From the NCBI GenBank assembly GCA_934746015.1, contig CAKVEW010000003.1, positions 62,001-126,000 of the forward strand: a DNA stretch of 64,000 bases, in the 5' to 3' direction. Shown piece after piece: positions 52,208-62,163 of this stretch. Each line of letters starts with the position of its first letter. The stretch's first letter is position 1. Source of the DNA: an uncultured Clostridium sp. (GTDB taxonomy: Bacteria; Bacillota; Clostridia; Clostridiales; Clostridiaceae). The notes beneath the pieces are model-generated. The model saw nothing but the letters and a program-made list of their open reading frames with translations, did no database searches and was not told where the DNA came from. The position numbers and the translations under genes are program-made.

Positions 52208-53125
52208 ATGGGCATGAAGAGTAAAAGTCATAAAGCTTATTATTTCTTAGCACCAGCACTTATTTCAATACTTATATTTACAGTAATGCCGATAATATCT
52301 ACAGTATATTATGCTTTTACAGATTATACTCAATACTCCAAAGGAGAAATTAATTTCGTAGGCCTTGCAAATTTCAAAGAGGTATTAACTGGACCTTTCA
52401 AAGATACATTTTTACCCGTTTTTGGCTGGACTATGATTTTTGCAATTATATCTACACTTGGATGTTTCTTATTAGGCTTAATTTTAGCACTAGTTTTAAA
52501 TAATCCTAATATAAAAGAAAGAGGCTTTTATAAAGGAATACTAATATTGCCATGGGCATTACCAGCAACTGTTGCAATACTTTCATTCCAAGGATTATTT
52601 AATGGAAGTTATGGGCAGATAAATAATGTATTAATGGAATTAAATTTAATTAAAGAGCCTATAAAGTGGTTAACAGATCCTAACTTAGCTAGAGCTACTA
52701 TACTAATAGTTAATATATGGCTTGGATTCCCTTATATGATGAATGTATCATTAGGTTCTTTATCAGCAATACCAGAAGTTTATTATGAAGCTGCAATGGT
52801 AGATGGAGCAAGTAAATGGAAACAGTTCACAAGTATAACACTACCATCAATAGCTAAGACTTCTTATCCATTAATTATTTCATCTTTTGCATTTAACTTT
52901 AATAATTTTGGATCAGCATATTTAATAACTCAAGGTAATCCACCTAGACTAACTACTCAATTTGCAGGATTTACAGATATACTAGCATCAGTAAACTATA
53001 AGCTTTCAATGCAGTTTGGAAGATTTGAGATTGCTTCAGCACTTAGCATAATTATCTTTATAATAATTGCATCAATTTCATTCGTACAAATGAAAGCATC
53101 TGGTCAATTTGAGGAGGTTGAATAA
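52208..53125 (+). CDS. malF: Maltose/maltodextrin ABC permease, MalF-type
   Basis: A 305-residue inner-membrane permease with six helices. The EAA loop that docks the ATPase is YYEAAMVDGASKWKQFTSIT (about 198-217). MalF of Gram-positives is of this short type, without the large periplasmic loop of E. coli. GGGGGA precedes ATG 52208. No ATPase gene is present, so a shared MsmX-type ATPase elsewhere is expected. Confidence 0.88.
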   Translation: MGMKSKSHKAYYFLAPALISILIFTVMPIISTVYYAFTDYTQYSKGEINFVGLANFKEVLTGPFKDTFLPVFGWTMIFAIISTLGCFLLGLILALVLNNPNIKERGFYKGILILPWALPATVAILSFQGLFNGSYGQINNVLMELNLIKEPIKWLTDPNLARATILIVNIWLGFPYMMNVSLGSLSAIPEVYYEAAMVDGASKWKQFTSITLPSIAKTSYPLIISSFAFNFNNFGSAYLITQGNPPRLTTQFAGFTDILASVNYKLSMQFGRFEIASALSIIIFIIIASISFVQMKASGQFEEVE

Positions 53126-53126
53126 T

Positions 53127-54035
53127 ATGCAATTAGATTTGAATTTAAATAAAGAAATATCAAAAGAAAAAGTAGAAAGAAAAGAAAAAGTAGTTTATAA
53201 AAAGAAGTTAAGACCTGATGAAATAAGAACAGCTTGGATTGGTAGAATATTTTTATGGATAATGATAGTTATAACTTTATTTCCTATAGTTGCTGTAATT
53301 TCAGCTTCAATGGCAAAGGGAAGTGCATTTACTCAAACTACTTTTTTCCCAGCAGAATGGACATTAGAAAATTATAAAAGAGTTATAGAAAAAACTAACT
53401 TTTTATTATGGGTTAGAAATTCATTAACTATAAGTACTATAGTAGCAACAGTGCAATTATTATTGTCAGTACCAGCAGCTTTTGCTTTTTCTAAGTTAAG
53501 ATTCTGGGGAAGAAAAAATGGATTAATGAGTTTATTAATACTTCAAATGTTTCCAACAACAATGGCATTACCAGCAATAATGGGAATAGTTTTTGCTTAT
53601 AATTTAACTAATAGACCATGGGTATTGATATTAATATTGGCTGGTGGTAGCGCTTATAATATATGGTTATTAAAAGGTGCAGTTGATGGAATACCAGATG
53701 AACTAGTAGAAGCGGCATATATTGATGGAGCATCTACATTTAAAGTATTTACATCAATAATATTACCTTTACTAAGAAATATGTTAATAGTAATATTCCT
53801 ATTCGCATTTATAGGAGCTTATAGTGAATTTATGTTTACTTCAGCAATACTAAAAAACGCCAATGTTCAAACTATAACAACAGGATTACAAAAATTTATT
53901 ACTAATAATTTCTCAGCTAACTGGACTATGTATTCATCAGCAGCAGTAATGTCAGCTTTACCAATAGTAGTAATATTTATGCTTTTCCAAAAATATATAG
54001 CAACAGGTTTAGTTTCAGGTTCTGTAAAAGAATAA
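53127..54035 (+). CDS. malG: Maltose/maltodextrin ABC permease, MalG-type
   Basis: A 302-residue permease with a charged N-terminal tail (1-35), six helices and the EAA loop LVEAAYIDGASTFKVFTSII (about 195-214). The protein ends GLVSGSVKE, typical of MalG. The start is ATG 53127, after GAGGAGG at the end of malF; an in-frame TTG at 53109 overlaps that site. It is one base from the malF stop, so the two are coupled. Confidence 0.88.
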   Translation: MQLDLNLNKEISKEKVERKEKVVYKKKLRPDEIRTAWIGRIFLWIMIVITLFPIVAVISASMAKGSAFTQTTFFPAEWTLENYKRVIEKTNFLLWVRNSLTISTIVATVQLLLSVPAAFAFSKLRFWGRKNGLMSLLILQMFPTTMALPAIMGIVFAYNLTNRPWVLILILAGGSAYNIWLLKGAVDGIPDELVEAAYIDGASTFKVFTSIILPLLRNMLIVIFLFAFIGAYSEFMFTSAILKNANVQTITTGLQKFITNNFSANWTMYSSAAVMSALPIVVIFMLFQKYIATGLVSGSVKE

Positions 54036-54076
54036 TGATATTTTTATAATTATTAAATTTTGCTGTAGAAATAAAT

Positions 54077-54088
54077 GGAAACGATACC
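54077..54088. promoter_or_regulatory. LacI-type operator, site C
   Basis: GGAAACGATACC, 30 bp upstream of the LacI-family start codon; probable autoregulation. Confidence 0.7.
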
Positions 54089-54117
54089 GAATATTTTGTC
54101 GAATTTTGGAGGGAATT

Positions 54118-55137
54118 ATGATAAACATAAGAGATATTGCAAAAATAGCTGGAGTAGGGGTTAGTACAGTATCACGTGTAATTAATAATCATCCAGACGT
54201 TAAAGAGCAGACTAGAGAAAGAGTTTTAGAAATAATAAGAGAAAATAACTATATACCAAATAATAGTGCTAGAAATTTAAAAAAGAATAATACAAATAAT
54301 ATTGGTGTGCTAATAAAAGGGGTATTTAATCCTTTTTTCTCGGAAATGTTAGATTTAATAAGTAAAAGGATATCAAAAGCTGGATATTCAATGATATTAG
54401 AGCATCATGATTATTTAAGTGATGATGAAATGAATAATTTAATATCCATGATAAAGGAGAAAAGACTGCAAGGTGTTATATGCCTTGGGGGAAACTTTAC
54501 AGATGTTAAAAATGATGATTTTAATGATATTAATGTTCCAGTTGTTTTGACATCTATTAACCATAAGTATGGAAAGGAATTATCTAATTTTTCATCTGTA
54601 TCAATCGATAATGAAAAATCAGCTTATTCTGCTACTAAATATTTAATAGATTGTGGTCATAGGAATATAGCTATAATGCTAGGAGATGAATATGATATTG
54701 GAATTAGCCATAGAAGAGAAGCTGGATATTTAAAAGCTTTAATTGATAATGGTATTTCAGTTAATAGAGAATATAGAATTTTAGGTAATTATGATTATAG
54801 AGGAGCATATGATGAAACTATAAAATTTTTAGAGGAACATAATGAAGTTACAGCTATATTTGCAATATCAGATATAATGGCTGTAGGATGTGCTAAGGCT
54901 ATAAAAGATAAGGGGTTAGTAGTAGGAAAAGACATATCAATCATAGGATTTGATGGTATGGATATAAGTGAGTTTTATAACCCTACTATAACAACAGTTA
55001 TACAACCTAAAGTTGAAATGGCGAAAATCAGTGTTGATTTACTATTAGATTTAATGATGAACAAAACTGATAATAAGCATATAATTCTTAACACAGAATT
55101 AATAAAAAGAGAATCAACCAATCCCACTATAGAATAA
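54118..55137 (+). CDS. LacI-family repressor of the maltose locus (MalR-like)
   Basis: A 339-residue LacI/GalR protein: N-terminal HTH INIRDIAKIAGVGVSTVSRV plus hinge NNSARNLKK (2-60), then a periplasmic-binding-protein-like effector domain (about 62-335). The start is ATG 54118 after GGAGGG; TTG 54106 overlaps that site. Operators of one 12-bp type occur in front of this gene, the PucR-type gene and malE, defining the local regulon. The effector is probably maltose or maltodextrin. Confidence 0.9.
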   Translation: MINIRDIAKIAGVGVSTVSRVINNHPDVKEQTRERVLEIIRENNYIPNNSARNLKKNNTNNIGVLIKGVFNPFFSEMLDLISKRISKAGYSMILEHHDYLSDDEMNNLISMIKEKRLQGVICLGGNFTDVKNDDFNDINVPVVLTSINHKYGKELSNFSSVSIDNEKSAYSATKYLIDCGHRNIAIMLGDEYDIGISHRREAGYLKALIDNGISVNREYRILGNYDYRGAYDETIKFLEEHNEVTAIFAISDIMAVGCAKAIKDKGLVVGKDISIIGFDGMDISEFYNPTITTVIQPKVEMAKISVDLLLDLMMNKTDNKHIILNTELIKRESTNPTIE

Positions 55138-55248
55138 ATAAATTATAAGAATATACCCTAAAATAGAATTTTGCAAATCTTTTATGAAAAATGTTATACT
55201 GTTATCGTGTAAAATATATGTAGTTTTGGCAGAAATGAGGTAAGATTA

Positions 55249-56733
55249 ATGGAAAGAAGTAGCGGAATATTAATGCACATTTCATCATTACCTGGAAAGT
55301 ATGGAATAGGTACTTTTGGGAAACAAGCCTTTTCATTTATAGATTTCTTAAAGAAAAGTGGACAAAAATATTGGCAAATACTACCGCTTGGACAAACTGG
55401 ATATGGTGATTCGCCTTATCAATGTTTTTCAGCTTTTGCTGGTAATCCATATTTTATAGATTTAGAAATATTAGAAGAAGAAGGCTTATTAAATAAAGGT
55501 GATTATGAAAATTTAGATTATGGATCTAAAGAAGATTCTATTGAATATCAAAAGTTATTTATAAATAAAAATAAAGTTCTTAGAATAGCTTATGAAAATT
55601 CAAAAGGAAAGTATCGCAAGGAATTGAAGAGCTTTATAGATGAAAATAATCTTTGGATAGAAGATTATTCTTTATACATGGCAGTTAAAAATCACTTTAA
55701 TTTAGTTAGTTGGCATAATTGGGATGATGATATAAGACTTAGAAAAAAAGAAGCTATATCTCATTATAAGAACTTACTTTCAGATGAAATTAATTATTGG
55801 ATATTTATTCAATATATATTCTTTAAACAATGGAATAATTTAAAGAAATATGCTAATGAAAATGAAATAGATATAATAGGAGATATACCAATATATGTGG
55901 CTGAAGATAGTGCTGATATTTGGAGTAATCCTAAATATTTTAATGTTGATGATGATATGAAGCCAATAACAGTGGCAGGATGTCCTCCAGATACATTCTC
56001 AGCAACAGGACAATTATGGGGTAATCCTATTTATAATTGGAAGACACTAGAAGAGGATGGATATGAGTGGTGGATAAATAGAGTTAAAGAAAGCTTTAAA
56101 ATATATGATGTAGTTAGAATTGATCATTTTAGGGGATTTGAAGCTTATTGGGAAGTTCCATATGGAGATAAGACAGCAGAAAATGGTCAATGGACAAAGG
56201 GACCTGGAACTAAACTTTTCAAGGCAATAAAAGATAAGCTTGGAGATGTAAAAATAATTGCAGAAGACTTGGGAATGATGACAGAAGAAGTAATCAAACT
56301 TAGAGATTATACTGGTTTCCCAGGAATGAAAATACTTGAATTTGCTTTTGGTGGAGAAGATAGTGGAGATTTACCTCATAACTATCCAGTAAATTGTGTA
56401 GCCTACACAGGGACTCATGATAATGATACAATATGTGGGTGGTATAACTCAACAGGAAGTAAAGAAGAAATAGAAAAGGCTAAGAAATATCTAAATTTAA
56501 CTTACGAAGAAGGTATTGCTAGAGGTTTAATAAGAGGAGTATGGTCTAGTACTGCTTACTTAGCAGTTACTACTATGCAAGACTTTTTAGGATTAGGTAA
56601 AGAAGCTAGAATGAACTTTCCATCAACACTAGGAGGAAACTGGATGTGGAGAGCTAAGGAAAGTGATATTAATGATAAAATAGCAAAAGAAATTTATGAT
56701 TTAACAAAGTTATATAATAGAGTAGCTAAGTAA
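55249..56733 (+). CDS. malQ: 4-alpha-glucanotransferase (amylomaltase)
   Basis: A 494-residue GH77 enzyme that transfers glucan chains between maltodextrins, releasing glucose. Family motifs: SGILMHISSLPGKYGIGTFG (4-23), WQILPLGQTGYGDSPYQ, DIPIYVAEDSADIW, VRIDHFRGF with the nucleophile Asp (about 285), IAEDLG with the acid Glu, and YTGTHDNDT. No maltodextrin phosphorylase or GH13 gene follows in the window. ATGAGG-type weak site before ATG. No copy of the GGAAACG operator is in its leader. Confidence 0.93.
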   Translation: MERSSGILMHISSLPGKYGIGTFGKQAFSFIDFLKKSGQKYWQILPLGQTGYGDSPYQCFSAFAGNPYFIDLEILEEEGLLNKGDYENLDYGSKEDSIEYQKLFINKNKVLRIAYENSKGKYRKELKSFIDENNLWIEDYSLYMAVKNHFNLVSWHNWDDDIRLRKKEAISHYKNLLSDEINYWIFIQYIFFKQWNNLKKYANENEIDIIGDIPIYVAEDSADIWSNPKYFNVDDDMKPITVAGCPPDTFSATGQLWGNPIYNWKTLEEDGYEWWINRVKESFKIYDVVRIDHFRGFEAYWEVPYGDKTAENGQWTKGPGTKLFKAIKDKLGDVKIIAEDLGMMTEEVIKLRDYTGFPGMKILEFAFGGEDSGDLPHNYPVNCVAYTGTHDNDTICGWYNSTGSKEEIEKAKKYLNLTYEEGIARGLIRGVWSSTAYLAVTTMQDFLGLGKEARMNFPSTLGGNWMWRAKESDINDKIAKEIYDLTKLYNRVAK

Positions 56734-56781
56734 TAGGTAATAGTGAAGAGTGAAGAGATAAGGTTAAGAGTTAGGGGTTAA

Positions 56782-56809
56782 AAAGGTGTCTACTTTGTAG
56801 GCACTTTTT
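56782..56809 (+). terminator. Intrinsic terminator after malQ
   Basis: AAAGGTGTCTAC pairs with GTAGGCACTTT over TTT, followed by T residues. Confidence 0.8.
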
Positions 56810-56972
56810 ATTATGGCTTTTTTTTATTTAAATATTGATATTTATTAACTTTTTTAAACAAGGGTATATTATTTCTACTTCTTGTGGAATTATATTCCAA
56901 ATAAATGTATAATAAAAATATATATTATTATGCAATTGTATAAAAGTATGAATTATTAGGGAGAAATAATGA

Positions 56973-57416
56973 ATGGTTAAAAAGATATTGTTTGTAATTT
57001 TTATAGCATTATTAGTATTAGGGAATATATATTTTTACAGCAAAACTGAAAAATTAGATTATGCTATTACAATAGGAAAGCCAGTTGGAAAGTATTCTAA
57101 AACAACTGGAGTGGATGGGGTTGTTTTTTATGAACCTGTGACAGATAAAGGGGAAGCTAATTTGTTAATATTTTCTTTTATGAAAGGTGTTTCTATTGAT
57201 AAACCTAAAAAATGTGAAAATTTGCCTGATTTAACAGTAGTGTTTAATGATTGGGAAAAGAATATTGCATATTACCAAGTTAATCTTTGGGTAGATGGAG
57301 ATAACGTGGTTATTGCAAATGATGGACCTGGACCTGAGTATAAAATGATTAATAATGGTCGAGCAGTAGAACTAAAAAAGATAATTGAAAGGTATGGGAC
57401 TATGGTTTATAAGTAA
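56973..57416 (+). CDS. Membrane-anchored protein of unknown function, 147 residues
   Basis: An N-terminal anchor or uncleaved signal (MVKKILFVIFIALLVLGNIY, 1-20) precedes an extracytoplasmic beta-rich domain (GKPVGKYSKTTGVDGVVFYE ... YYQVNLWVDGDNVVIAND). No family recognised. GGGAGAAATA precedes the ATG region; an earlier ATG at 56969 is in another frame and stops quickly. Next to another anchored unknown protein at 57536. Confidence 0.6.
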   Translation: MVKKILFVIFIALLVLGNIYFYSKTEKLDYAITIGKPVGKYSKTTGVDGVVFYEPVTDKGEANLLIFSFMKGVSIDKPKKCENLPDLTVVFNDWEKNIAYYQVNLWVDGDNVVIANDGPGPEYKMINNGRAVELKKIIERYGTMVYK

Positions 57417-57535
57417 CAAACAATTTTAAAATATTGTGAATCGATTAATAAATTGTTCAATGAAAATCGAAGCCTACAATATTGGTAAAAGGTGTTAGAA
57501 TCAAATTGCTACTTAGAAAAAAGAGGAGAATTTGT

Positions 57536-58348
57536 ATGGTTAAAATATTTAAAAGTAAAGTTATAATAGTATTAATTTTATTAATTATATTTTTTGTAAC
57601 AGGTGTAATGGTTTTAAGAAGTAGAAACTTAACTGAAGAAGAAACTGAAATAAGCAATAATTTAATTGAAGATGCTGTGGATATAGAGGATAGTGTTGAA
57701 GATATAATAGATTCTTTGAGTAATAAAATAATTAATAATAAATATGAAAAAATAATGGAAGATAATTCAATTTATACTGAAGATTTAGAAGCTAGAAATA
57801 ACGTTATTGCTGAAGAATATGGAAGGGCAGTTAGGTTGTTTAATGTTTTTGCTAATGAAAATTCATTAAATTTAACTTATGTAGAACCTATTGAGGATAG
57901 AATTTCAAGGTTTGAAGGTAGTGCTGAAGGTCAAATTAGTATGTTATTACAAAAATTATCTGATTTAGGAGCAGAAACAGTAAATTATTTTACAGATGAA
58001 GAAGGTTTAAATATTGATTTAAGTATAGGAAATAGAGATGTAGTTTTGGTAGATACTATGACAAATATTGGTATGACTTATTCTGACATACTTTATAAAG
58101 CGTCCATAGAAAATATTGATAGTAGTTTTAAGTTTAGTACTTCTAAATTGAATGAATTTAGAAGTATGATTACTAATGATAGTTCATTAAATTATGATTT
58201 AGTAGATGATTATATTTCAAAAGTTATTTCAGGTGAATACAGTAAAGAATCAGCATACTTAAATAAAATAGATAAAAATATATATGAAACCATTATAGTA
58301 AATAAAAATACTTGTTATTATAAAATGGTTTATAACCCTTTATTATAA
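57536..58348 (+). CDS. Membrane-anchored protein of unknown function, 270 residues
   Basis: One anchor (about 6-27, SKVIIVLILLIIFFVTGVMV) then a largely helical, acidic extracytoplasmic domain (EEETEISNNLIEDAVDIEDS ... NIYETIIVNKNTCYYKMVYN). The start is ATG 57536 after AGAGGAGAA; upstream in-frame starts lack a site. No family recognised. Lies 119 bp after the preceding unknown gene, same strand. Confidence 0.6.
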   Translation: MVKIFKSKVIIVLILLIIFFVTGVMVLRSRNLTEEETEISNNLIEDAVDIEDSVEDIIDSLSNKIINNKYEKIMEDNSIYTEDLEARNNVIAEEYGRAVRLFNVFANENSLNLTYVEPIEDRISRFEGSAEGQISMLLQKLSDLGAETVNYFTDEEGLNIDLSIGNRDVVLVDTMTNIGMTYSDILYKASIENIDSSFKFSTSKLNEFRSMITNDSSLNYDLVDDYISKVISGEYSKESAYLNKIDKNIYETIIVNKNTCYYKMVYNPLL

Positions 58349-58400
58349 TTTTAAGATTAATTTACAATAGTTATATATTTTAGCACAAAAGGAGAATAAA

Positions 58401-59045
58401 ATGGATAAGTCTTTAAAGATAGAAAAAACTAAAGAATTTGTTAAAAACAAATTATATGGAGAAGGAAGTGGCCATGATTGGTACCATATAGAAAGAGTAT
58501 ATAACTTAGCTAAATATATAGCAGAAAAGGAAAATTCAGATTCTTTTATTGTTGAAATGACAGCACTATTACATGATATTGATGACTGGAAATTTTCAAA
58601 GTCTAATGATAGTAATACCACAGTTACGGAGAAATTTCTTAAATCTATAGAAGTAGATGAGGAATCATTTAAAACAATAATAAAAATAATAAAAACTATG
58701 TCTTATAAAGGTGGGGTTGTTGATTCTACACAACATACTATTGAAGGGATGATTGTCCAAGATGCAGATAGGTTAGATGCTATAGGTGCAATTGGAATAG
58801 CAAGGACATTTGCTTATGGAGGACATAAAAATAGACCAATTTATGATCCATCAATAAAGCCTATGGATTTTAAATCCTTAGATGAAGTTAAAAATGCAGA
58901 AAATCATACAATTAATCATTTTTATGAAAAACTATTAAAATTAAAAGATTTAATGAATACAGATACAGCAAAAGAAATAGCAAAAAAAAGACATAAGTTT
59001 ATGGAAGACTTCTTAGAAGAATTTTATAAGGAATGGAACTTTTAA
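58401..59045 (+). CDS. HD-domain phosphohydrolase (YedJ-like)
   Basis: A 214-residue metal-dependent phosphohydrolase. HD motifs: HDWYHIERV (about 23-31), LLHDIDDWKF (about 57-66, central HD) and DADRLDAIGAIGIARTFAYG (about 119-138, final Asp). This pattern matches the YedJ/YpgQ group, which hydrolyses nucleotides or related phosphates. AAAGGAG precedes ATG. The in vivo substrate is unknown. Confidence 0.88.
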   Translation: MDKSLKIEKTKEFVKNKLYGEGSGHDWYHIERVYNLAKYIAEKENSDSFIVEMTALLHDIDDWKFSKSNDSNTTVTEKFLKSIEVDEESFKTIIKIIKTMSYKGGVVDSTQHTIEGMIVQDADRLDAIGAIGIARTFAYGGHKNRPIYDPSIKPMDFKSLDEVKNAENHTINHFYEKLLKLKDLMNTDTAKEIAKKRHKFMEDFLEEFYKEWNF

Positions 59046-59109
59046 ATAATGCATAATGCATAATTGATAATGCATAATTGAGGAAATAACTCAGGCAAGC
59101 TGAGTTATG
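59046..59109 (+). repeat. Modular dispersed repeat, copy 2
   Basis: ATAATGCATAATGCATAATT (59046-59065), a further ATAATGCATAATT, then the hairpin ATAACTCAG/CTGAGTTAT. Same block order as the copies at 51994 and, inverted, at 63897; the hairpin stem differs in each. Confidence 0.75.
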
Positions 59110-59140
59110 AAAATTATAAATTCCTTCCTTTAGCTTAGAA

Positions 59141-59215
59141 GGGTATAAATATTATATTAAGGCCACTTGGAGGGAATCCAAGGGGTAACGAATATAATAT
59201 TTATATCCTCTTTTT
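59141..59215 (+). terminator. Long hairpin with T run, HD gene terminator and structured repeat
   Basis: An 18-bp stem: GGGTATAAATATTATATT (59141-59158) with AATATAATATTTATATCC (59191-59208), one G-T. The loop contains CCACTTGGA/TCCAAGGGG, followed by TCTTTTTTG. The loop block ACTTGGAG also occurs in the palindrome at 30354. The remaining bases to 59355 hold only AT-rich leader for the Bce operon. Confidence 0.75.
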
Positions 59216-59355
59216 TGTTGCAAATCTTTCATTAACTGTAAGTATTATATTTTAAAAACTCCATTTATAATAATTATAAGGTTAGAGTTATAAATAAATT
59301 AAGTTCTAGAGTTTTATTTATTTACTATAAGTATATGATTAGAAAGGTGATTATA

Positions 59356-60132
59356 ATGAGTGAGAGAATATTAGAAGTTAAAAACTTGAAAAAGTATTAT
59401 GGTAAAAAGGACTCAGTAACGAAGGCTTTAGATGGAATAAGTTTTCATGTAATAAGTGGAGAATTTATTGGAATTATGGGAAGTAGTGGTTCAGGAAAAA
59501 CAACATTACTTAATTGTATAGCAACTACAACTTACCCTACGGAAGGTAATATTATATTAAATGGCGAAAATGTTGAAAAGTTTAAAGGAAATGAATTAGC
59601 AGAGTATAGAGGTAATAAGATAGGCTATCTATTTCAAAATTTTGAGCTGCTAGAAAATCTAACAGCAAAGGAGAATATATTGCTTCCATTGGCTATTCAT
59701 AATAGATTGCAGAGTAATCCTAAAGAAAAAGTAGATAGATTGGCAAAATATATGGATATTGAAGATATATTAGATAAATTTCCTAATGAAATTTCAGGTG
59801 GACAAAAGCAACGTGTTGCAGCAGCTAGAGCTTTGATATTAAATCCTAAAATTATTCTAGCAGATGAACCAACAGGAGCATTAGATTCTAAAAATGCAAA
59901 AGCTTTAATGAAAAAATTATCTGATTTAAATGAAGAAGAAAAATCAACTATTTTAATGGTTACCCATGATGTCAATGTAGCGAGTTTTTGTTCAAGAATT
60001 TTATTTATACAAGATGGAAAGCTTTTTCATGAGATAAGACGAAAAAAGCCAGAAGAATCTAGACAAGACTTTTATGAAAGAATACTTCTAGTTATGGCAC
60101 AACTAGGAGGTGGAAGCGCAAATGTTTTATAA
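59356..60132 (+). CDS. Bce-type ABC transporter ATP-binding protein
   Basis: A 258-residue ATPase. Walker A is GSSGSGKTT (42-50), Q-loop YLFQNFELLENLTAKENILL (about 89-108), signature ISGGQKQR, Walker B IILADEPTGALD and the switch His in VTHD. FtsE/BceA-like subfamily (MacB/LolD type). The start is ATG 59356 after AAAGGTG; an earlier in-frame ATG at 59335 precedes that site. Followed by the permease (overlap 11 bp) and two-component genes; together a peptide-antibiotic detoxification module. Confidence 0.92.
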   Translation: MSERILEVKNLKKYYGKKDSVTKALDGISFHVISGEFIGIMGSSGSGKTTLLNCIATTTYPTEGNIILNGENVEKFKGNELAEYRGNKIGYLFQNFELLENLTAKENILLPLAIHNRLQSNPKEKVDRLAKYMDIEDILDKFPNEISGGQKQRVAAARALILNPKIILADEPTGALDSKNAKALMKKLSDLNEEEKSTILMVTHDVNVASFCSRILFIQDGKLFHEIRRKKPEESRQDFYERILLVMAQLGGGSANVL

Positions 60133-62155
60133 TTTAGTTAAAAGGAATAGTAAGCAAAACAGAAAAGAAAATGAATTATTTTTTCTATCATTAATAATAT
60201 CAATTGTGGCCTTTTATATTATTTTATCTCTTGAAAAACAAGATGTTATTGTATTCTTAAAGACTATAGAAAGTGAAGCATTAAAGAAATTGTTTTTGTT
60301 GATTCCAGCGTTGTACGGATTGTCTTTATTTATCTTATTTTTCCTTGTATATTTTGCAGGAAAATATCAGTTAGAAAGAAGAAGTAGGGAACTTGGAATG
60401 TATTTAATGCTTGGAATGAAGCGCAGTAAGTTACTTTTGATGCTTTTTTTAGAAGAATTATGGAATAGCGTACTATCATTAGTAATTGGTATTCCAGTAG
60501 CTATTTTTATATCAGAAGTTATTAGCTTGGTAACAGCTAAAATTGTCGGACTAGGTATAATAGGTCATAGTTTTTCTTTTTCTTTCTCAGCTGTTATAGG
60601 AACTATTATTGGATATTTTATTATTAGATTTGTAGCACTTATAATTTTAAGTGGCAAATTATCAAAAAAGGAAGTTATGGAATTACTTTCAGATTCACAA
60701 GCAGAAAAGAAAAGAGAGATAAAAAAGATAGTTATTACTATTAAATTATTATTAGGAGTTATATTACTTTCAGTAGCATTTGCTATAGCAATAATTGGAT
60801 TATCATGGTCAAATATAACATTTCTAGGAACTACAATTATATTAGGCCTTAGTGGAATATTCTTATTATTTCAAGGAATAGGTGTTTTATTTGAAAAAGT
60901 TATTAAAGATAAAACTAAACTAAAGGGATTAAGAATATTCACATTTAGACAATTACAGGAATCTGTATTTTTAAAGCCCAATACTTTAGCTATTTCATCA
61001 CTTTTAATTTTGATGGCAATTAGCTGTTTTGCATATGGTATTCCAGTAGGATATTTAAATAATTCAAAGGAAGCTCATATTATTGATTATACTTTTGAAG
61101 CAGAAGAAGAAGAAGAAGTAAAGTCATTAATAAATAACCTAGATTTAAATAAGTATATTGATGGATTATATCCTATGAATATAGGATTATTTTATAATAA
61201 TAATTTTTCAGCAGAAGGTTTAATAAGAGCTGTGGAAAATCAAAAGGATGGGCAAGAGAAAGAAATTTTAATAAATAATCTTCAATATTTTGAAAGACCC
61301 TATTTAATTTCCGTAGATTCATATAATAAGCTTTTAGAGTTACAAGGTAAGGAGAAACTTTATTTAAAGGATAATGAAGTAGCTCTTTATAATGATCCAG
61401 AGTATAAAGCTGGTGAGATAATGGAAAGTGCTTTAAAGGAAAGGCCTATTTTGTATTTAGAGGATAAGGAGTATAGGTTAGTAGATAAATGTTATAGTGA
61501 TAGTATTGTAACAGATAGGTTAATAACTATAAGCTATGGATTAATAGTACCAGAAACAGTTTTTAAAAAATATACTGAAGAAAATAATGTTAGCACTTAT
61601 TGGAATGCAACTTTAAATAAAGAATTTGTTAAGGAAAAGGGTTTAATGCAAGCCATTAGTGAAGTTAATGAAAAGCTTAATACTACTGAAATACAATATG
61701 AAAGTTATCTTCAAAATATAGGAAGAGAATTATTTTATACTGTATCAGCAAGTTATATAACTATTTATCTAGCAGTGATCTTTTTAATTATAGCCAATAC
61801 AGTTTTAGGAGTACAATTTTTAATGAATCAACAAAAGACTAAGAAGAGATATGTATCATTAACATATCTTGGTGCAAGCTATGAAATGTTATGTAAATCT
61901 GCAAGAAATCAAATTACTTGGTATTTTTCACTACCAATAATAGTTGCAGCAATAGGCAGTATATTTGCAGTAAGATCATTATTTACAGGTATTATAACAA
62001 CATCAATGAAGAATAATGTTGGCAAACTTATGGTAATTTCAATTCCTGTTATTGTAATAATATGTGTGATAGAATTAGTTTATATGAACATAGTAAAAGG
62101 AAGTAGCGATAAAAATATATTAAATATTATGGATATAAAGAGAGAAGATAGTTAG
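60122..62155 (+). CDS. Bce-type ABC transporter permease (FtsX-like)
   Basis: A 677-residue permease with ten predicted helices and a large extracytoplasmic domain (about 310-535) between helices 7 and 8, the BceB architecture that senses peptide antibiotics. FYNLVKRNSKQNRKENELFF is the typical N-terminus, and YQLERRSRELGMYLMLGMKR the coupling region. ATG 60122 follows AGGAGGTGG inside the ATPase gene. It is expected to both transport or release target and signal to the adjacent kinase. Confidence 0.9.
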   Translation: MFYNLVKRNSKQNRKENELFFLSLIISIVAFYIILSLEKQDVIVFLKTIESEALKKLFLLIPALYGLSLFILFFLVYFAGKYQLERRSRELGMYLMLGMKRSKLLLMLFLEELWNSVLSLVIGIPVAIFISEVISLVTAKIVGLGIIGHSFSFSFSAVIGTIIGYFIIRFVALIILSGKLSKKEVMELLSDSQAEKKREIKKIVITIKLLLGVILLSVAFAIAIIGLSWSNITFLGTTIILGLSGIFLLFQGIGVLFEKVIKDKTKLKGLRIFTFRQLQESVFLKPNTLAISSLLILMAISCFAYGIPVGYLNNSKEAHIIDYTFEAEEEEEVKSLINNLDLNKYIDGLYPMNIGLFYNNNFSAEGLIRAVENQKDGQEKEILINNLQYFERPYLISVDSYNKLLELQGKEKLYLKDNEVALYNDPEYKAGEIMESALKERPILYLEDKEYRLVDKCYSDSIVTDRLITISYGLIVPETVFKKYTEENNVSTYWNATLNKEFVKEKGLMQAISEVNEKLNTTEIQYESYLQNIGRELFYTVSASYITIYLAVIFLIIANTVLGVQFLMNQQKTKKRYVSLTYLGASYEMLCKSARNQITWYFSLPIIVAAIGSIFAVRSLFTGIITTSMKNNVGKLMVISIPVIVIICVIELVYMNIVKGSSDKNILNIMDIKREDS

Positions 62156-62163
62156 AGGTGATA

